Below the pieces are notes generated by a model. It was not told the DNA's origin and ran no database searches. It saw only the letters and a list, made by a program, of their open reading frames with translations. DNA of 49,813 nucleotides, taken from assembly GCA_002701395.1 (NCBI GenBank), contig NZVC01000061.1, forward strand, positions 15,860 through 65,672. The letters run 5' to 3'. Within the stretch, counting starts at the first letter, position 1, and every line of letters starts with the position of its first letter. The position numbers and the translations under genes were made by a program. Positions 27,627 through 35,331 of this stretch are shown in pieces. The stretch is from Maritimibacter sp. Its GTDB lineage: Bacteria > Pseudomonadota > Alphaproteobacteria > Rhodobacterales > Rhodobacteraceae.

Positions 27627-27714
27627 GATTCGCGCCATTTTACCGAATCACACAAGGCGAATCACTGATTCGCGCCAATTTATCCTGTTTCCTTTACCGA
27701 TTCGTCACCGAATC
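27627..27714. promoter_or_regulatory. Cluster of six GANTC sites with direct and inverted repeats before rpoD
   Basis: GATTC or GAATC occurs at 27627, 27645, 27659, 27667, 27699 and 27710. GTGATTCGCGCCATTTTACC and CTGATTCGCGCCAATTTATC form a direct repeat with a 40-base period (27625 and 27665). GATTCGTCACCGAATC (27699-27714) is an inverted repeat. GANTC is the target of the alphaproteobacterial cell-cycle methylase CcrM. Confidence 0.6.
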
Positions 27715-27717
27715 GTC

Positions 27718-29730
27718 TCAGGTCGACTTTCGCCCGGGTTTTTTGAACTCGATCTTGGCAATCAGCGCGTCGAATGCGCTGCGTTCGTCACGGCTCATCT
27801 TCGCCCCCGTCGGCGCGGTGTCGTATTCCGTCGTGTCCTCTTGCGAACCGGTTTCCGCTCTTTGCTTAGCTAGTGCGGCTTGGCTCAATCTCCACGTCAG
27901 GCCTTCATCGGCCAGCCGATCTATGTCCTGCATCGCTTCGCTGATTTCCCGCTCTGCGCCGCGACGCGCTTCCAGCTTCGCGAACTCCTCGGCAAGACAA
28001 AGCAAAGCTGTCTCGCTGTCATGTGGATGCCGCACCGCTGGAATGACGGCTATGTGGCTTTGCGAGAATAGCTTTTCAAGGGTGTCCGGGCCGGTTTCCT
28101 GCGCCACCAGCGCGCGAAGTTCGGACGGGTCGGCGTCCGCATGGCGCAACAACGCCATCTGCAGCCGCGCGTGGTCGGGATTGGCCGGATGCAGCCCCTC
28201 CAGCTCGCCCGCGATGTCGGGCAAAAGATGCGGATGGGTCAGCAGCACGGCGAAGATCACCGCCTCGCGAACCTGATCCTCGACAGCGGTGCCCTGCGCC
28301 ACAAGAACCGAGGCGCGCAGCCCCGGCGTCGCGCCCGGCGTGAAATCGCGGCCAAAGCCCCGCCCGAACGCACGCTGACCGCCCTCGCCGAACCCGCGGC
28401 GCGGCGCGTTCCGGTCGTTGGCCGGGCGGTCGGCCCCGCGCTTGCCGCGAAACAGCTCCCACCGCAGGCGGTTGATCTCGTCGCCGTAGTGCTTGCGCAG
28501 CGACGGGTCCGGGATCTTGCGGATCGCCTCGCGCAGCGACTTGTCCAGCGCGGCCTTGCGTTCCGGGCTGTCGAACACCTTGCCCTCGGTCTCGCGCTGC
28601 CACAGCAGGTTCACCAGCGGCTGCGCGGCGTCGACGATCTTCTGGATTGCCCCTGCCCCGTCGTCGCGGATCACGTCGTCCGGGTCCTTGCCCGCGGGCA
28701 TGATCGCGAAGCGCAGCGACTTCCCGGCCTCAAGCTGCGGCAGCACCATGTCGATCAGCCGCATCGCCGCGCGCAGGCCCGCCGTGTCACCGTCCAGCGC
28801 GATCACCGGCTCGGGCGAGATCCGCCACAGCAGCTGCAACTGGTCTTCGGTGATGGCGGTGCCCAGCGGCGCGACGGTGGCGCCGAACCCGGCCTCGGAC
28901 AGGGCGATCACGTCCATGTAGCCCTCGGCCACCAGCAGCGGCGCGCCCTTGCCCGCCGCTTCGCGCGCGGGGCCGTGGTTGTACAGGCTGCGGCCCTTGT
29001 CGAACAGCTCGGTCTCGGGCGAATTCAGGTACTTGGCGTTGTCGGTCGGGTCCATCGCGCGACCGCCGAAGGCGATGGCCCGGCCCCGCGCGTCGCGGAT
29101 CGGGAACATGATCCGGTTGCGGAAGGTGTCATAGGGCCGCCCGCCATCGCGGTTCGACGGCTTCGCCAGCCCCGCCGACAGGATCAGGTCCTCGGGCACG
29201 TCCTTGCCCCGCAGGTGGTCCCACAGCCCCTGCCAGCCCGGCGGAGCGAAACCGATGTTCCAGCGCGCCTGCGCCTCGGGCGACAGGCCACGCCCGGCAA
29301 GATAGTCGCGCGCCTCGGCGGCGGCAGAGGTGTTCAGTTGCAGACGGAAATGCTGCACCGCCTGTTCCATCACCTCGGCCAGCTGGGTGCGGCGGTCGGC
29401 CTTCTGCTGCGCCTGCGGATCGCGTGCGGGCATCTGCATGCCGACCTCGCGCGCAAGGATCTCGACCGCTTCCATGAAGCCGACATTCTCCGTTTCGCGC
29501 ACGAAGGTTACAGCGTCGCCCTTCGCGTGACAGCCGAAGCAGTAATAGAAGCCCTTGCGGTCATCGACGTGAAAGCTGGCGCTTTTTTCCTGATGGAACG
29601 GGCACGGCGCCCACATGTCGCCCTTGCCTTGGTTCGACTTGCGCGGGTCCCACATGACCTTGCGCCCGACGACCTGCGACAGCGAGGTTCGGGTGCGAAG
29701 CTCATCAAGGAAACCGGGGGGCAGACTCAT
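27718..29730 (-). CDS. dnaG: DNA primase
   Basis: Makes the RNA primers for replication forks. The 670-residue form from ATG 29730 starts MSLPPGFLDELRTRTSLSQVV. The CHC2 zinc finger is CPFHQEKSASFHV ... YYCFGCHAKGD at about residues 45-70. The TOPRIM catalytic core has LLVAEGYMDVIAL and VIALDGDTAGLRAA. The C-terminal DnaB-binding part is present but diverged, ending with SRDERSAFDALIAKIEFKKPGRKST. A Gly/Arg-rich linker (RRGFGEGGQRAFGRGFGRDF) precedes it. Followed by rpoD. Confidence 0.96.
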   Translation of the reverse strand: MSLPPGFLDELRTRTSLSQVVGRKVMWDPRKSNQGKGDMWAPCPFHQEKSASFHVDDRKGFYYCFGCHAKGDAVTFVRETENVGFMEAVEILAREVGMQMPARDPQAQQKADRRTQLAEVMEQAVQHFRLQLNTSAAAEARDYLAGRGLSPEAQARWNIGFAPPGWQGLWDHLRGKDVPEDLILSAGLAKPSNRDGGRPYDTFRNRIMFPIRDARGRAIAFGGRAMDPTDNAKYLNSPETELFDKGRSLYNHGPAREAAGKGAPLLVAEGYMDVIALSEAGFGATVAPLGTAITEDQLQLLWRISPEPVIALDGDTAGLRAAMRLIDMVLPQLEAGKSLRFAIMPAGKDPDDVIRDDGAGAIQKIVDAAQPLVNLLWQRETEGKVFDSPERKAALDKSLREAIRKIPDPSLRKHYGDEINRLRWELFRGKRGADRPANDRNAPRRGFGEGGQRAFGRGFGRDFTPGATPGLRASVLVAQGTAVEDQVREAVIFAVLLTHPHLLPDIAGELEGLHPANPDHARLQMALLRHADADPSELRALVAQETGPDTLEKLFSQSHIAVIPAVRHPHDSETALLCLAEEFAKLEARRGAEREISEAMQDIDRLADEGLTWRLSQAALAKQRAETGSQEDTTEYDTAPTGAKMSRDERSAFDALIAKIEFKKPGRKST

Positions 29731-29796
29731 GCCCCGAATATCCAACGAACCCCTCGGAGAGTCCATGTCCCGCAACGCCGGCGGGCGTCACGTCGC

Positions 29797-31131
29797 CTAG
29801 CCGGCGAGGCGCAGGCGCGGGGTGATATAGGCCTTGCCCATTCCGGCGCCGCACACGCCCATCGTCGTGTTCGAGGTGCCATCAATCTCGCCCCCGGCGA
29901 CGATAGAGGCCCCTTCCCCGCCATCGCCCTGCGCCGCGAAATCGACGTCGCCCGCCGCGATGATCTTGCCGCCGTACATGGTCAGCTTCGACGCGGCGCG
30001 GAAGCCGCCAAGCGTCAGGATCTCGGCACCGCCACCTTCGGCGCAGCCGTCGTCGCGCCCAAGCTGAAGACTGGCCGCCGCCGACACCGACCGGGTATCG
30101 GTGCTGCGCGTGGCGACGACGACATTCTCCAGCGTGACGTTCGATCCGAAGGTCACGTCGCAGTCGGTCACCAGAACGATGTCCGTCAGCGTGGTGTTCG
30201 ACTTGATGCTGACCGTGCCGCCGCCGCTGCAGTTCGTGGTGTGGATGCGGCCGGGGGTGAAGTCTTTGTCGGTCAGGTTGCGGGTTTTCTTCAACTCCAC
30301 CGGAATGACGTTCGTGATATAGTCGGGCGTGTACTCGGGGTCGGCGTCTTCCAGACCGTCGATGATCGTGCCCAGCTGATCCAGAAACGCCAACGAGATC
30401 CGCTGTTCGCGCAGGGCTTCGATCAGGCCCCAGTTGCGGTCCATGTTCGGCACGTCCAGATCGTCGAGATCCGGCATCGACACGTTCACGCCGGGCTCGA
30501 ACGTGTTGTTGTTGTTGAAGTGAACGTAAGAATTCGAGTGGACGCAGAAGCCTTCCTTGAAGGTGTTGTTCGACTGCATGTCGACCCGCCCCTGCGCGAT
30601 GAACCCCTCGTTGGCGCAGGCGCTGCCCTCGATCGTGAAGACCGACATCGCGTTCACGTCCCAGTGGTCGATGCCGACGAAGTTCAGCAGGAAGGCCCGC
30701 GCGGCGTTGCTACGTTCAGCCAGCTGCGCCGTGTTGATCAGCACCGCTTCCGACGACTCTTCGTCGGGCGTGAAGACACGGGCGGCGTTGTCCCAATATC
30801 CGAACTGCACATCCTCCGGCAGCAGCACATCGCCATAGGCCAAGGGGCTAAGCGTACCTTCAGCGATGCGAACGGCTGCGGCGCGCGCAGTCTCGGCGTC
30901 GGCGGTCTGGCGGACGAACAACGCGGCATGGGCGGCGCTGTCGGCGGCGACCTGAAGCTCGGTCCGGGTCTTGTAGGCAAAGCCCACGTCGACCGCGAGC
31001 CCGCAGAACACGAGGCTGGCCAGAAAGATATACAGTCCGAACAGCGTCATCGCCCCATCCTCGCGACGACGGAAACCGTCGAGCCACGCAGGAAGCGACC
31101 GTGCAGAGCTTTGGAAACGCGGGAAAATCAT
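29797..31131 (-). CDS. TadG-like pilus-associated protein with beta-helix-like region, paralog A
   Basis: A 444-residue protein. The N-terminus (RREDGAMTLFGLYIFLASLVFCGLAVDVGFAY, read in parts) is the Tad/TadG-type membrane segment with the preceding Glu-Asp-Gly, then KTRTELQVAADSAAHAAL, the conserved pilin-like helix. The rest is unusual: SNSYVHFNNNNTFEPGVNVS, PDLDDLDVP, then alternating IKSNTTLTDIVLVTDCDVTFGSN and VTLENVVVATRS, a short-period pattern like a right-handed beta-helix or bactofilin. Eight or so Cys suggest disulfides outside the cytoplasm. It is a close paralog of the next gene upstream, which ends 296 bases away behind a terminator, so it has its own promoter. Likely an envelope/pilus accessory protein; exact role unknown. 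Confidence 0.75.
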   Translation of the reverse strand: MIFPRFQSSARSLPAWLDGFRRREDGAMTLFGLYIFLASLVFCGLAVDVGFAYKTRTELQVAADSAAHAALFVRQTADAETARAAAVRIAEGTLSPLAYGDVLLPEDVQFGYWDNAARVFTPDEESSEAVLINTAQLAERSNAARAFLLNFVGIDHWDVNAMSVFTIEGSACANEGFIAQGRVDMQSNNTFKEGFCVHSNSYVHFNNNNTFEPGVNVSMPDLDDLDVPNMDRNWGLIEALREQRISLAFLDQLGTIIDGLEDADPEYTPDYITNVIPVELKKTRNLTDKDFTPGRIHTTNCSGGGTVSIKSNTTLTDIVLVTDCDVTFGSNVTLENVVVATRSTDTRSVSAAASLQLGRDDGCAEGGGAEILTLGGFRAASKLTMYGGKIIAAGDVDFAAQGDGGEGASIVAGGEIDGTSNTTMGVCGAGMGKAYITPRLRLAG

Positions 31132-31369
31132 GAAGTACGCCTTCTGGTTCACAGGCGCCTGTTTCACGGTCAATCCCGTTCAATCTTGGATGGCAATGCG
31201 GTCAATTCTTGAAGCCGCGACAGTGCCCTGAACGTACCGCTAAAGCGGCGCATCGCCCGTAAAACTTACTGTGTGAAGCACCTTGCCGCAAAAGATGCTG
31301 CGCCGATCCGCCTTTTCCTTGACACGATTGAAGGGGTGACAAGGCTGGCCCAAGCTGGCCGCCCAAGAC

Positions 31370-31400
31370 GAAAACGGCCGCCCCGGTATCAGGGCGGCCG
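31370..31400 (-). terminator. Rho-independent terminator after TadG-like paralog B
   Basis: CGGCCGCC (31375-31382) pairs with GGCGGCCG (31393-31400). The minus strand then reads TTTTCG. It separates paralog B from paralog A. The rest of 31132-31427 shows no gene. Confidence 0.8.
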
Positions 31401-31427
31401 CTTCACGATTTTGGGTCCTGGGGGCCG

Positions 31428-32732
31428 TCAGCCGGCCAGCCGGAACAGCGGGACCTCGAAGTTGTCTTCCATCCCGGCGCCGCAGAAGCCCATCTCGGCG
31501 TTCGACGTGCCGTCGATGTTGCCGCCGGACAGGATCGCCGCGCCCCAGATGCCGTTGGCGTTGGCCTCGAACTCGATATCGTCAGCGGCCAAAAGCTGGC
31601 CACCGAACATCTTGAGTTCGGCCGCGAACTTCATGCCGCCCAGCGTCAGAAGCTGGGCACCGCCGCCCTCGGCGCAATTGTCGTCGCGGCCCACCTGAAT
31701 ACCGTTTGCCGCGCTCATAGAGCGGACGTCGGTGCTTTTGGACGCGATGATCACGTTTTCCAGCACCACACCCGAGCCAAAGGTCACGTCGCACGACGTC
31801 ACCAGCACCACGTCCTGCAGCAGAACGTTGTTCTTGATCTTGAACGTGCCATTCGTGCACGCCGTGGTGTGGATCCGGCCCGGCGTGAAGTCGGCGGCCT
31901 CGACGTTCTGCGAGGTCTGGATCTCGATCGGGATCGTGTTGGTGATGTAGTCGGGGACGTACAGCGGGTCGCCGTTTTCGAGACCGGCAATGATATCGAG
32001 GATCCGGTTCAGGATGCGGTTCTCGAAGTGCTTTTCACGCAGCGCCTCGGCAAGGCCGGGGTTCTTGTCGATGTTGGGCACGTCAAGATCGTCCAAATCC
32101 GGCATCGACACGATGACGCCGGGCTCGAACGTGTTGTTGTTGTTGAAGTGCACGTAAGAGTTCGAGTGGATGCAGAAGCCTTCCTTGAAGTGGTTGTTCG
32201 ACTGAAGGTCGACTTCCAGTTCAGCGGTAAAGCCTTCGCGCTGACAGGCGGGCACGTAGGTCTCGAACACCGCCATCGCGTTGACGTCCCAGTGGTCGAT
32301 GCCGACGAAGTTCAGCAGGAACGACCGCGCCGCGTTGGTCCGCTCTGCGATCTGCGCCGTGTTGATCAGCACCGCCTCGCGCGAGGTGTCGTCGATCTCG
32401 AAGGTCTGCGTCTCGCGGTTCCAGCTGCCGAACTGCACGTCGGTCGGCAAAAGCACGTCGCCATAGACCAGCGGGTTCAGCGCGGCCTCGGCGATCGCGA
32501 CGGCGGCGGCGCGGGCCTCTTCGGCATCGCTGTCCTGCCGGATGTACAACGCCGCGTGGGCCGCAGAGTCGGCGGCCACCTGAAGTTCGGTTCGGGTTTT
32601 GTAGGCAAAGCCGACGTCGACGGCGAGACCGCCGAAGATAAGCCCGCACATGAAAAGCTGCAGGCCGAAGATCGTCATCGCTCCGGTTTCGTCGTCTTGG
32701 AAAGTTCTGAAATTATTCAAGGAAATGGCCAT
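31428..32732 (-). CDS. TadG-like pilus-associated protein with beta-helix-like region, paralog B
   Basis: 434 residues, colinear with paralog A over the whole length. Shared blocks include GFAYKTRTELQVAADSAAHA, NFVGIDHWDVNAM, CIHSNSYVHFNNNNTFEPGV (Val for Ile in A), PDLDDLDVPN, DFTPGRIHTT and CDVTFGS. Differences are concentrated at the N-terminus, around residues 230-260, and near the C-terminus. One membrane segment (MTIFGLQLFMCGLIFGGLAVD) places the bulk outside the membrane. The start ATG has AGGAGA upstream and lies 10 bases after the TadE-like gene's stop, so the two form an operon. Its role is presumably in a Flp/Tad-type fibre or envelope structure; this is inference. Confidence 0.75.
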   Translation of the reverse strand: MAISLNNFRTFQDDETGAMTIFGLQLFMCGLIFGGLAVDVGFAYKTRTELQVAADSAAHAALYIRQDSDAEEARAAAVAIAEAALNPLVYGDVLLPTDVQFGSWNRETQTFEIDDTSREAVLINTAQIAERTNAARSFLLNFVGIDHWDVNAMAVFETYVPACQREGFTAELEVDLQSNNHFKEGFCIHSNSYVHFNNNNTFEPGVIVSMPDLDDLDVPNIDKNPGLAEALREKHFENRILNRILDIIAGLENGDPLYVPDYITNTIPIEIQTSQNVEAADFTPGRIHTTACTNGTFKIKNNVLLQDVVLVTSCDVTFGSGVVLENVIIASKSTDVRSMSAANGIQVGRDDNCAEGGGAQLLTLGGMKFAAELKMFGGQLLAADDIEFEANANGIWGAAILSGGNIDGTSNAEMGFCGAGMEDNFEVPLFRLAG

Positions 32733-32742
32733 GTGCTTTCTC

Positions 32743-33135
32743 CTACAACTCGTAATAATGCTCTGCGGTCATCACCAGGTCGAAGCCCTTGAGGCCGCCG
32801 AACCAGCCGATGACGTCAAGGTCTCCGGCAGGCACCGACACTTCGGTATGGATGACGCCATCGCGTAGACTCGTCGCGACCCGTGCGCTTTCGCTAAGAC
32901 CCGCAAGCCGGTTGGCGATGAAGGTTTCGGTATCGCTGGTGCTGTCGAGATAGCCCGTCGACATCGCGCGGTTTCCGTCCTGGATGACGCGGGTCACGTA
33001 GGTTTGGTTGTGGAAAATCATGGATGCGTCCACCACGAGGGTGAACATCGCAATAAAGAATGGAAACCACAGCACGGCCTCGACAGTCGCGCTGCCGTCT
33101 TCCCGTTTCAGAAATCGCCTGGCTCGTTCGTACAT
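32743..33135 (-). CDS. TadE-like pseudopilin
   Basis: 130 residues with the TadE/TadF architecture: short basic start MYERARRFLKREDGSATVEAVL, then the Glu five residues into a hydrophobic helix (WFPFFIAMFTLVVDASMIF) and NQTYVTRVIQDGNRAMSTG, a pilin-like amphipathic helix. TadE-like pseudopilins are cut by a TadV-type peptidase and help assemble Flp pili. The C-terminal domain, about 60 residues, is beta-rich. No strong ribosome site. First gene of an operon with TadG-like paralog B. Confidence 0.8.
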   Translation of the reverse strand: MYERARRFLKREDGSATVEAVLWFPFFIAMFTLVVDASMIFHNQTYVTRVIQDGNRAMSTGYLDSTSDTETFIANRLAGLSESARVATSLRDGVIHTEVSVPAGDLDVIGWFGGLKGFDLVMTAEHYYEL

Positions 33136-33512
33136 TCGCTTGGCACTCCGGGCTGAAACAACATTGCCCCCCAGAGCGAATTAACCAGAAGCTTCCGGTG
33201 CTTTGTGGTCCGGAAATGGTCGGAAACAAGACAACGACATATAGCGGGCTTCCGATTGCGGCAGCGCCCTACCCTCGCGGAATACGTAAATCCAACTGCT
33301 TAACGCCGTTATTGCCTTTGAACCGCCCCATTGGCGGGAACAGCGCGCCCGCTTCTTGCCACGTTTCCGCCCAAAGTCCTGACTTTCTGGCATCGGTTGG
33401 CCACCGGACACATTCAACTTTTAGAATCGCGTCTCCGGCAGATCGGACGGGCGGAACGGCCCGGCAGGCGACGGCGCGGACGCTGTGTGACGTCCGCGCC
33501 CGGGGGCTGCTG
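33136..33512. other. 377-base gap between TadE-like gene and gdh
   Basis: Holds the promoter region of the TadE-like operon (AT-richer part near 33240-33310) and a strong hairpin just beyond the gdh stop. No coding region or RNA gene is convincing. Confidence 0.5.
33473..33500 (-). terminator. Hairpin after glutamate dehydrogenase
   Basis: GGCGCGGACG (33473-33482) pairs perfectly with CGTCCGCGCC (33491-33500), loop CTGTGTGA. It begins 13 bases after the gdh stop. No T run follows, so it may need Rho or act as a 3'-end stabiliser. Confidence 0.45.
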
Positions 33513-34949
33513 TTACAGCCCCTTTTCCTTGTAGCTCAGCGCGACCCGCTGGATCGACACGATGTAGGCCGCCGTGCGCAGGTCCGCGACATCGTCGCGG
33601 GTGTGCCACGTCTCGGACATCGACTGGTAGGCGGTGCGCATGGTGTCATCCAGCCCCGAGCGGACCAGTTCCAGCTCGTCGGCGCCCCGCAGGTACTTCT
33701 TCTTGAAGTCGGGGCTCATGGACCACGCGTCGCCCAGATGGCTGTCCAGCCGCATCAGTTCGTCCACGATCAGCTGGTGCCGCGCCTCTTCCTGCCGCCG
33801 TCCCATACGGCCAAAGCGGATGTGGGACAGGTTCTTGACCCACTCGAAATAGGACACCGTCACGCCGCCCGCGTTGGCATACATGTCGGGGATGATCACG
33901 CAGCCCTTCTCGCGCAGGACCTCGTCGGCGCCTGCGGTGACGGGACCGTTGGCCGCCTCGATGATCAGCGGCGCGCGGATGCGGTCGGCGTTGCCAAGGT
34001 TGATCACCCCTTCCATCGCAGCCGGGATCAGGATGTCGCACTCTTCTTCCATAACGGCGGCGCCGTCCTCGACATATTGCGCGTTATAATAGCCCTTCAC
34101 GCCGCCATGCTTGAGGATCCACGCGCGGACGTCGTCCACGTCGATGCCGTTCTCGGACACCAGCGCGCCGTCGCGTTCTATGATGCCGGTGATCTTCGCG
34201 CCGTCCTCGGACGACAGGAATTTGGCCGCGTGATAGCCCACGTTGCCCAGCCCCTGCACGATCACGCGCTTGCCCTCCAGCTTGCCCGACAGACCGGCCT
34301 TCACCATGTCCTCGGGGTGGCGGAAGAACTCTTGCAGGGCGTATTGCACGCCCCGGCCCGTCGCCTCGACCCGGCCCGCGATGCCGCCCGCATGGGTCGG
34401 CTTGCCGGTGACACAGGCGCTTGCGTTGATGTCGGTGGTGTTCATTCGCCGGTACTGGTCCGCGATCCATGCCATCTCGCGCTCGCCGGTGCCCATGTCG
34501 GGCGCGGGGACGTTCTGGCTGGGGTGGATCAGGTCGCGCTTGGCGAGTTCATAGGCGAAGCGACGGGTGATCAGTTCCAGTTCGTGTTCTTCGTACTTGC
34601 GCGGGTCGATGCACAGCCCGCCCTTCGAGCCGCCGAACGGCGCTTCGACCAGCGCGCACTTGTAGGTCATCAGCGCCGCCAGCGCCTCGACCTCGTCCTG
34701 GTTTACGCCCAGCGAATAGCGGATGCCGCCCTTCACAGGTTCCATGTGTTCGGAATGAACCGAACGGTAACCCGTGAACGTGTGGATCTGGCCGCGAAGA
34801 CGCACGCCGAACCGCACGGTATAGGTCGCGTTGCAGACCCGGATTTTCTCTTCCAGCCCCGGCGGCAGATCCATCAGCGCCACCGCCCGGTTAAACATCA
34901 GGTCGACGGACTGGCGGAAGCTCGGTTCTCGGGTTGCATGGGTATTCAT
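33513..34949 (-). CDS. gdhA: Glutamate dehydrogenase (Glu/Leu/Phe/Val dehydrogenase family)
   Basis: Interconverts glutamate and 2-oxoglutarate plus ammonia. 478 residues from ATG 34949, which has GGAGG upstream; the frame is longer but that part is not homologous. The substrate domain has EPVKGGIRYSLGVNQDEVEALA with the catalytic-type Lys in TYKCALVEAPFGGSKGG, and APDMGTGEREM. The nucleotide domain has VIVQGLGNVGYHAAKFL. CVIIPDMYANAGGVTVSYFEW is the late family block. It sits between two Tad-like clusters with no evident link to them. The cofactor (NAD or NADP) is not assigned. Confidence 0.94.
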   Translation of the reverse strand: MNTHATREPSFRQSVDLMFNRAVALMDLPPGLEEKIRVCNATYTVRFGVRLRGQIHTFTGYRSVHSEHMEPVKGGIRYSLGVNQDEVEALAALMTYKCALVEAPFGGSKGGLCIDPRKYEEHELELITRRFAYELAKRDLIHPSQNVPAPDMGTGEREMAWIADQYRRMNTTDINASACVTGKPTHAGGIAGRVEATGRGVQYALQEFFRHPEDMVKAGLSGKLEGKRVIVQGLGNVGYHAAKFLSSEDGAKITGIIERDGALVSENGIDVDDVRAWILKHGGVKGYYNAQYVEDGAAVMEEECDILIPAAMEGVINLGNADRIRAPLIIEAANGPVTAGADEVLREKGCVIIPDMYANAGGVTVSYFEWVKNLSHIRFGRMGRRQEEARHQLIVDELMRLDSHLGDAWSMSPDFKKKYLRGADELELVRSGLDDTMRTAYQSMSETWHTRDDVADLRTAAYIVSIQRVALSYKEKGL

Positions 34950-35331
34950 CAGGGCCTCCAGACTGTCGCGGCGCGGTGCCGCGAATTTGTGCAGATTGTC
35001 GCCCTGCCACGCTAACCTGATTCGTGTGTCCAAGCCGCGAAGAGTTTTCGCCCCCATCCCGCGCGCCCAAGTCAGCGTTAATTCACACGCTCACGACCGA
35101 GTCGCAGAGGCCGGTTAACCTAAGGGAATTTGTTTCCCTCTCTACCGGGAATTGCACCGTGGGACGAAACACTATCCCGGTCCCAACGACATTGAGCGGA
35201 AAACCATATTCTTGCCACAAATCCCGCGCACGGCAGCCCGGTTGAGGGTGCAAATAACGTTTGAATTAAAGGTCGCCCGGGACAGGGATCCCGGAGGCAA
35301 GCCACCATTTCGGCTGCCAGGAGTGGATAAG
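34950..35331. other. 382-base divergent intergenic region
   Basis: Upstream of both gdh and the vWA TadG operon. An open frame runs through part of it in phase with the vWA protein but without pilin-like sequence or a ribosome site until 35319. AT-rich stretches at 35200-35270 (CAAATAACGTTTGAATTAAAG) are likely promoter DNA. No RNA gene seen. Confidence 0.5.

Noticed and set aside
28141..31212. A very long open frame (over 1000 codons) on the plus strand
   Set aside because: It lies antisense to dnaG and TadG-like paralog A, both with clear homology, and its composition (Arg, Gly, His and Ala rich) is that of a mirrored GC-rich frame.
33505..33530. Hairpin GGGGCTG-CTGTTA-CAGCCCC followed by TTTT as a plus-strand terminator
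   Set aside because: It overlaps the last codons and stop of gdhA and no plus-strand gene precedes it.
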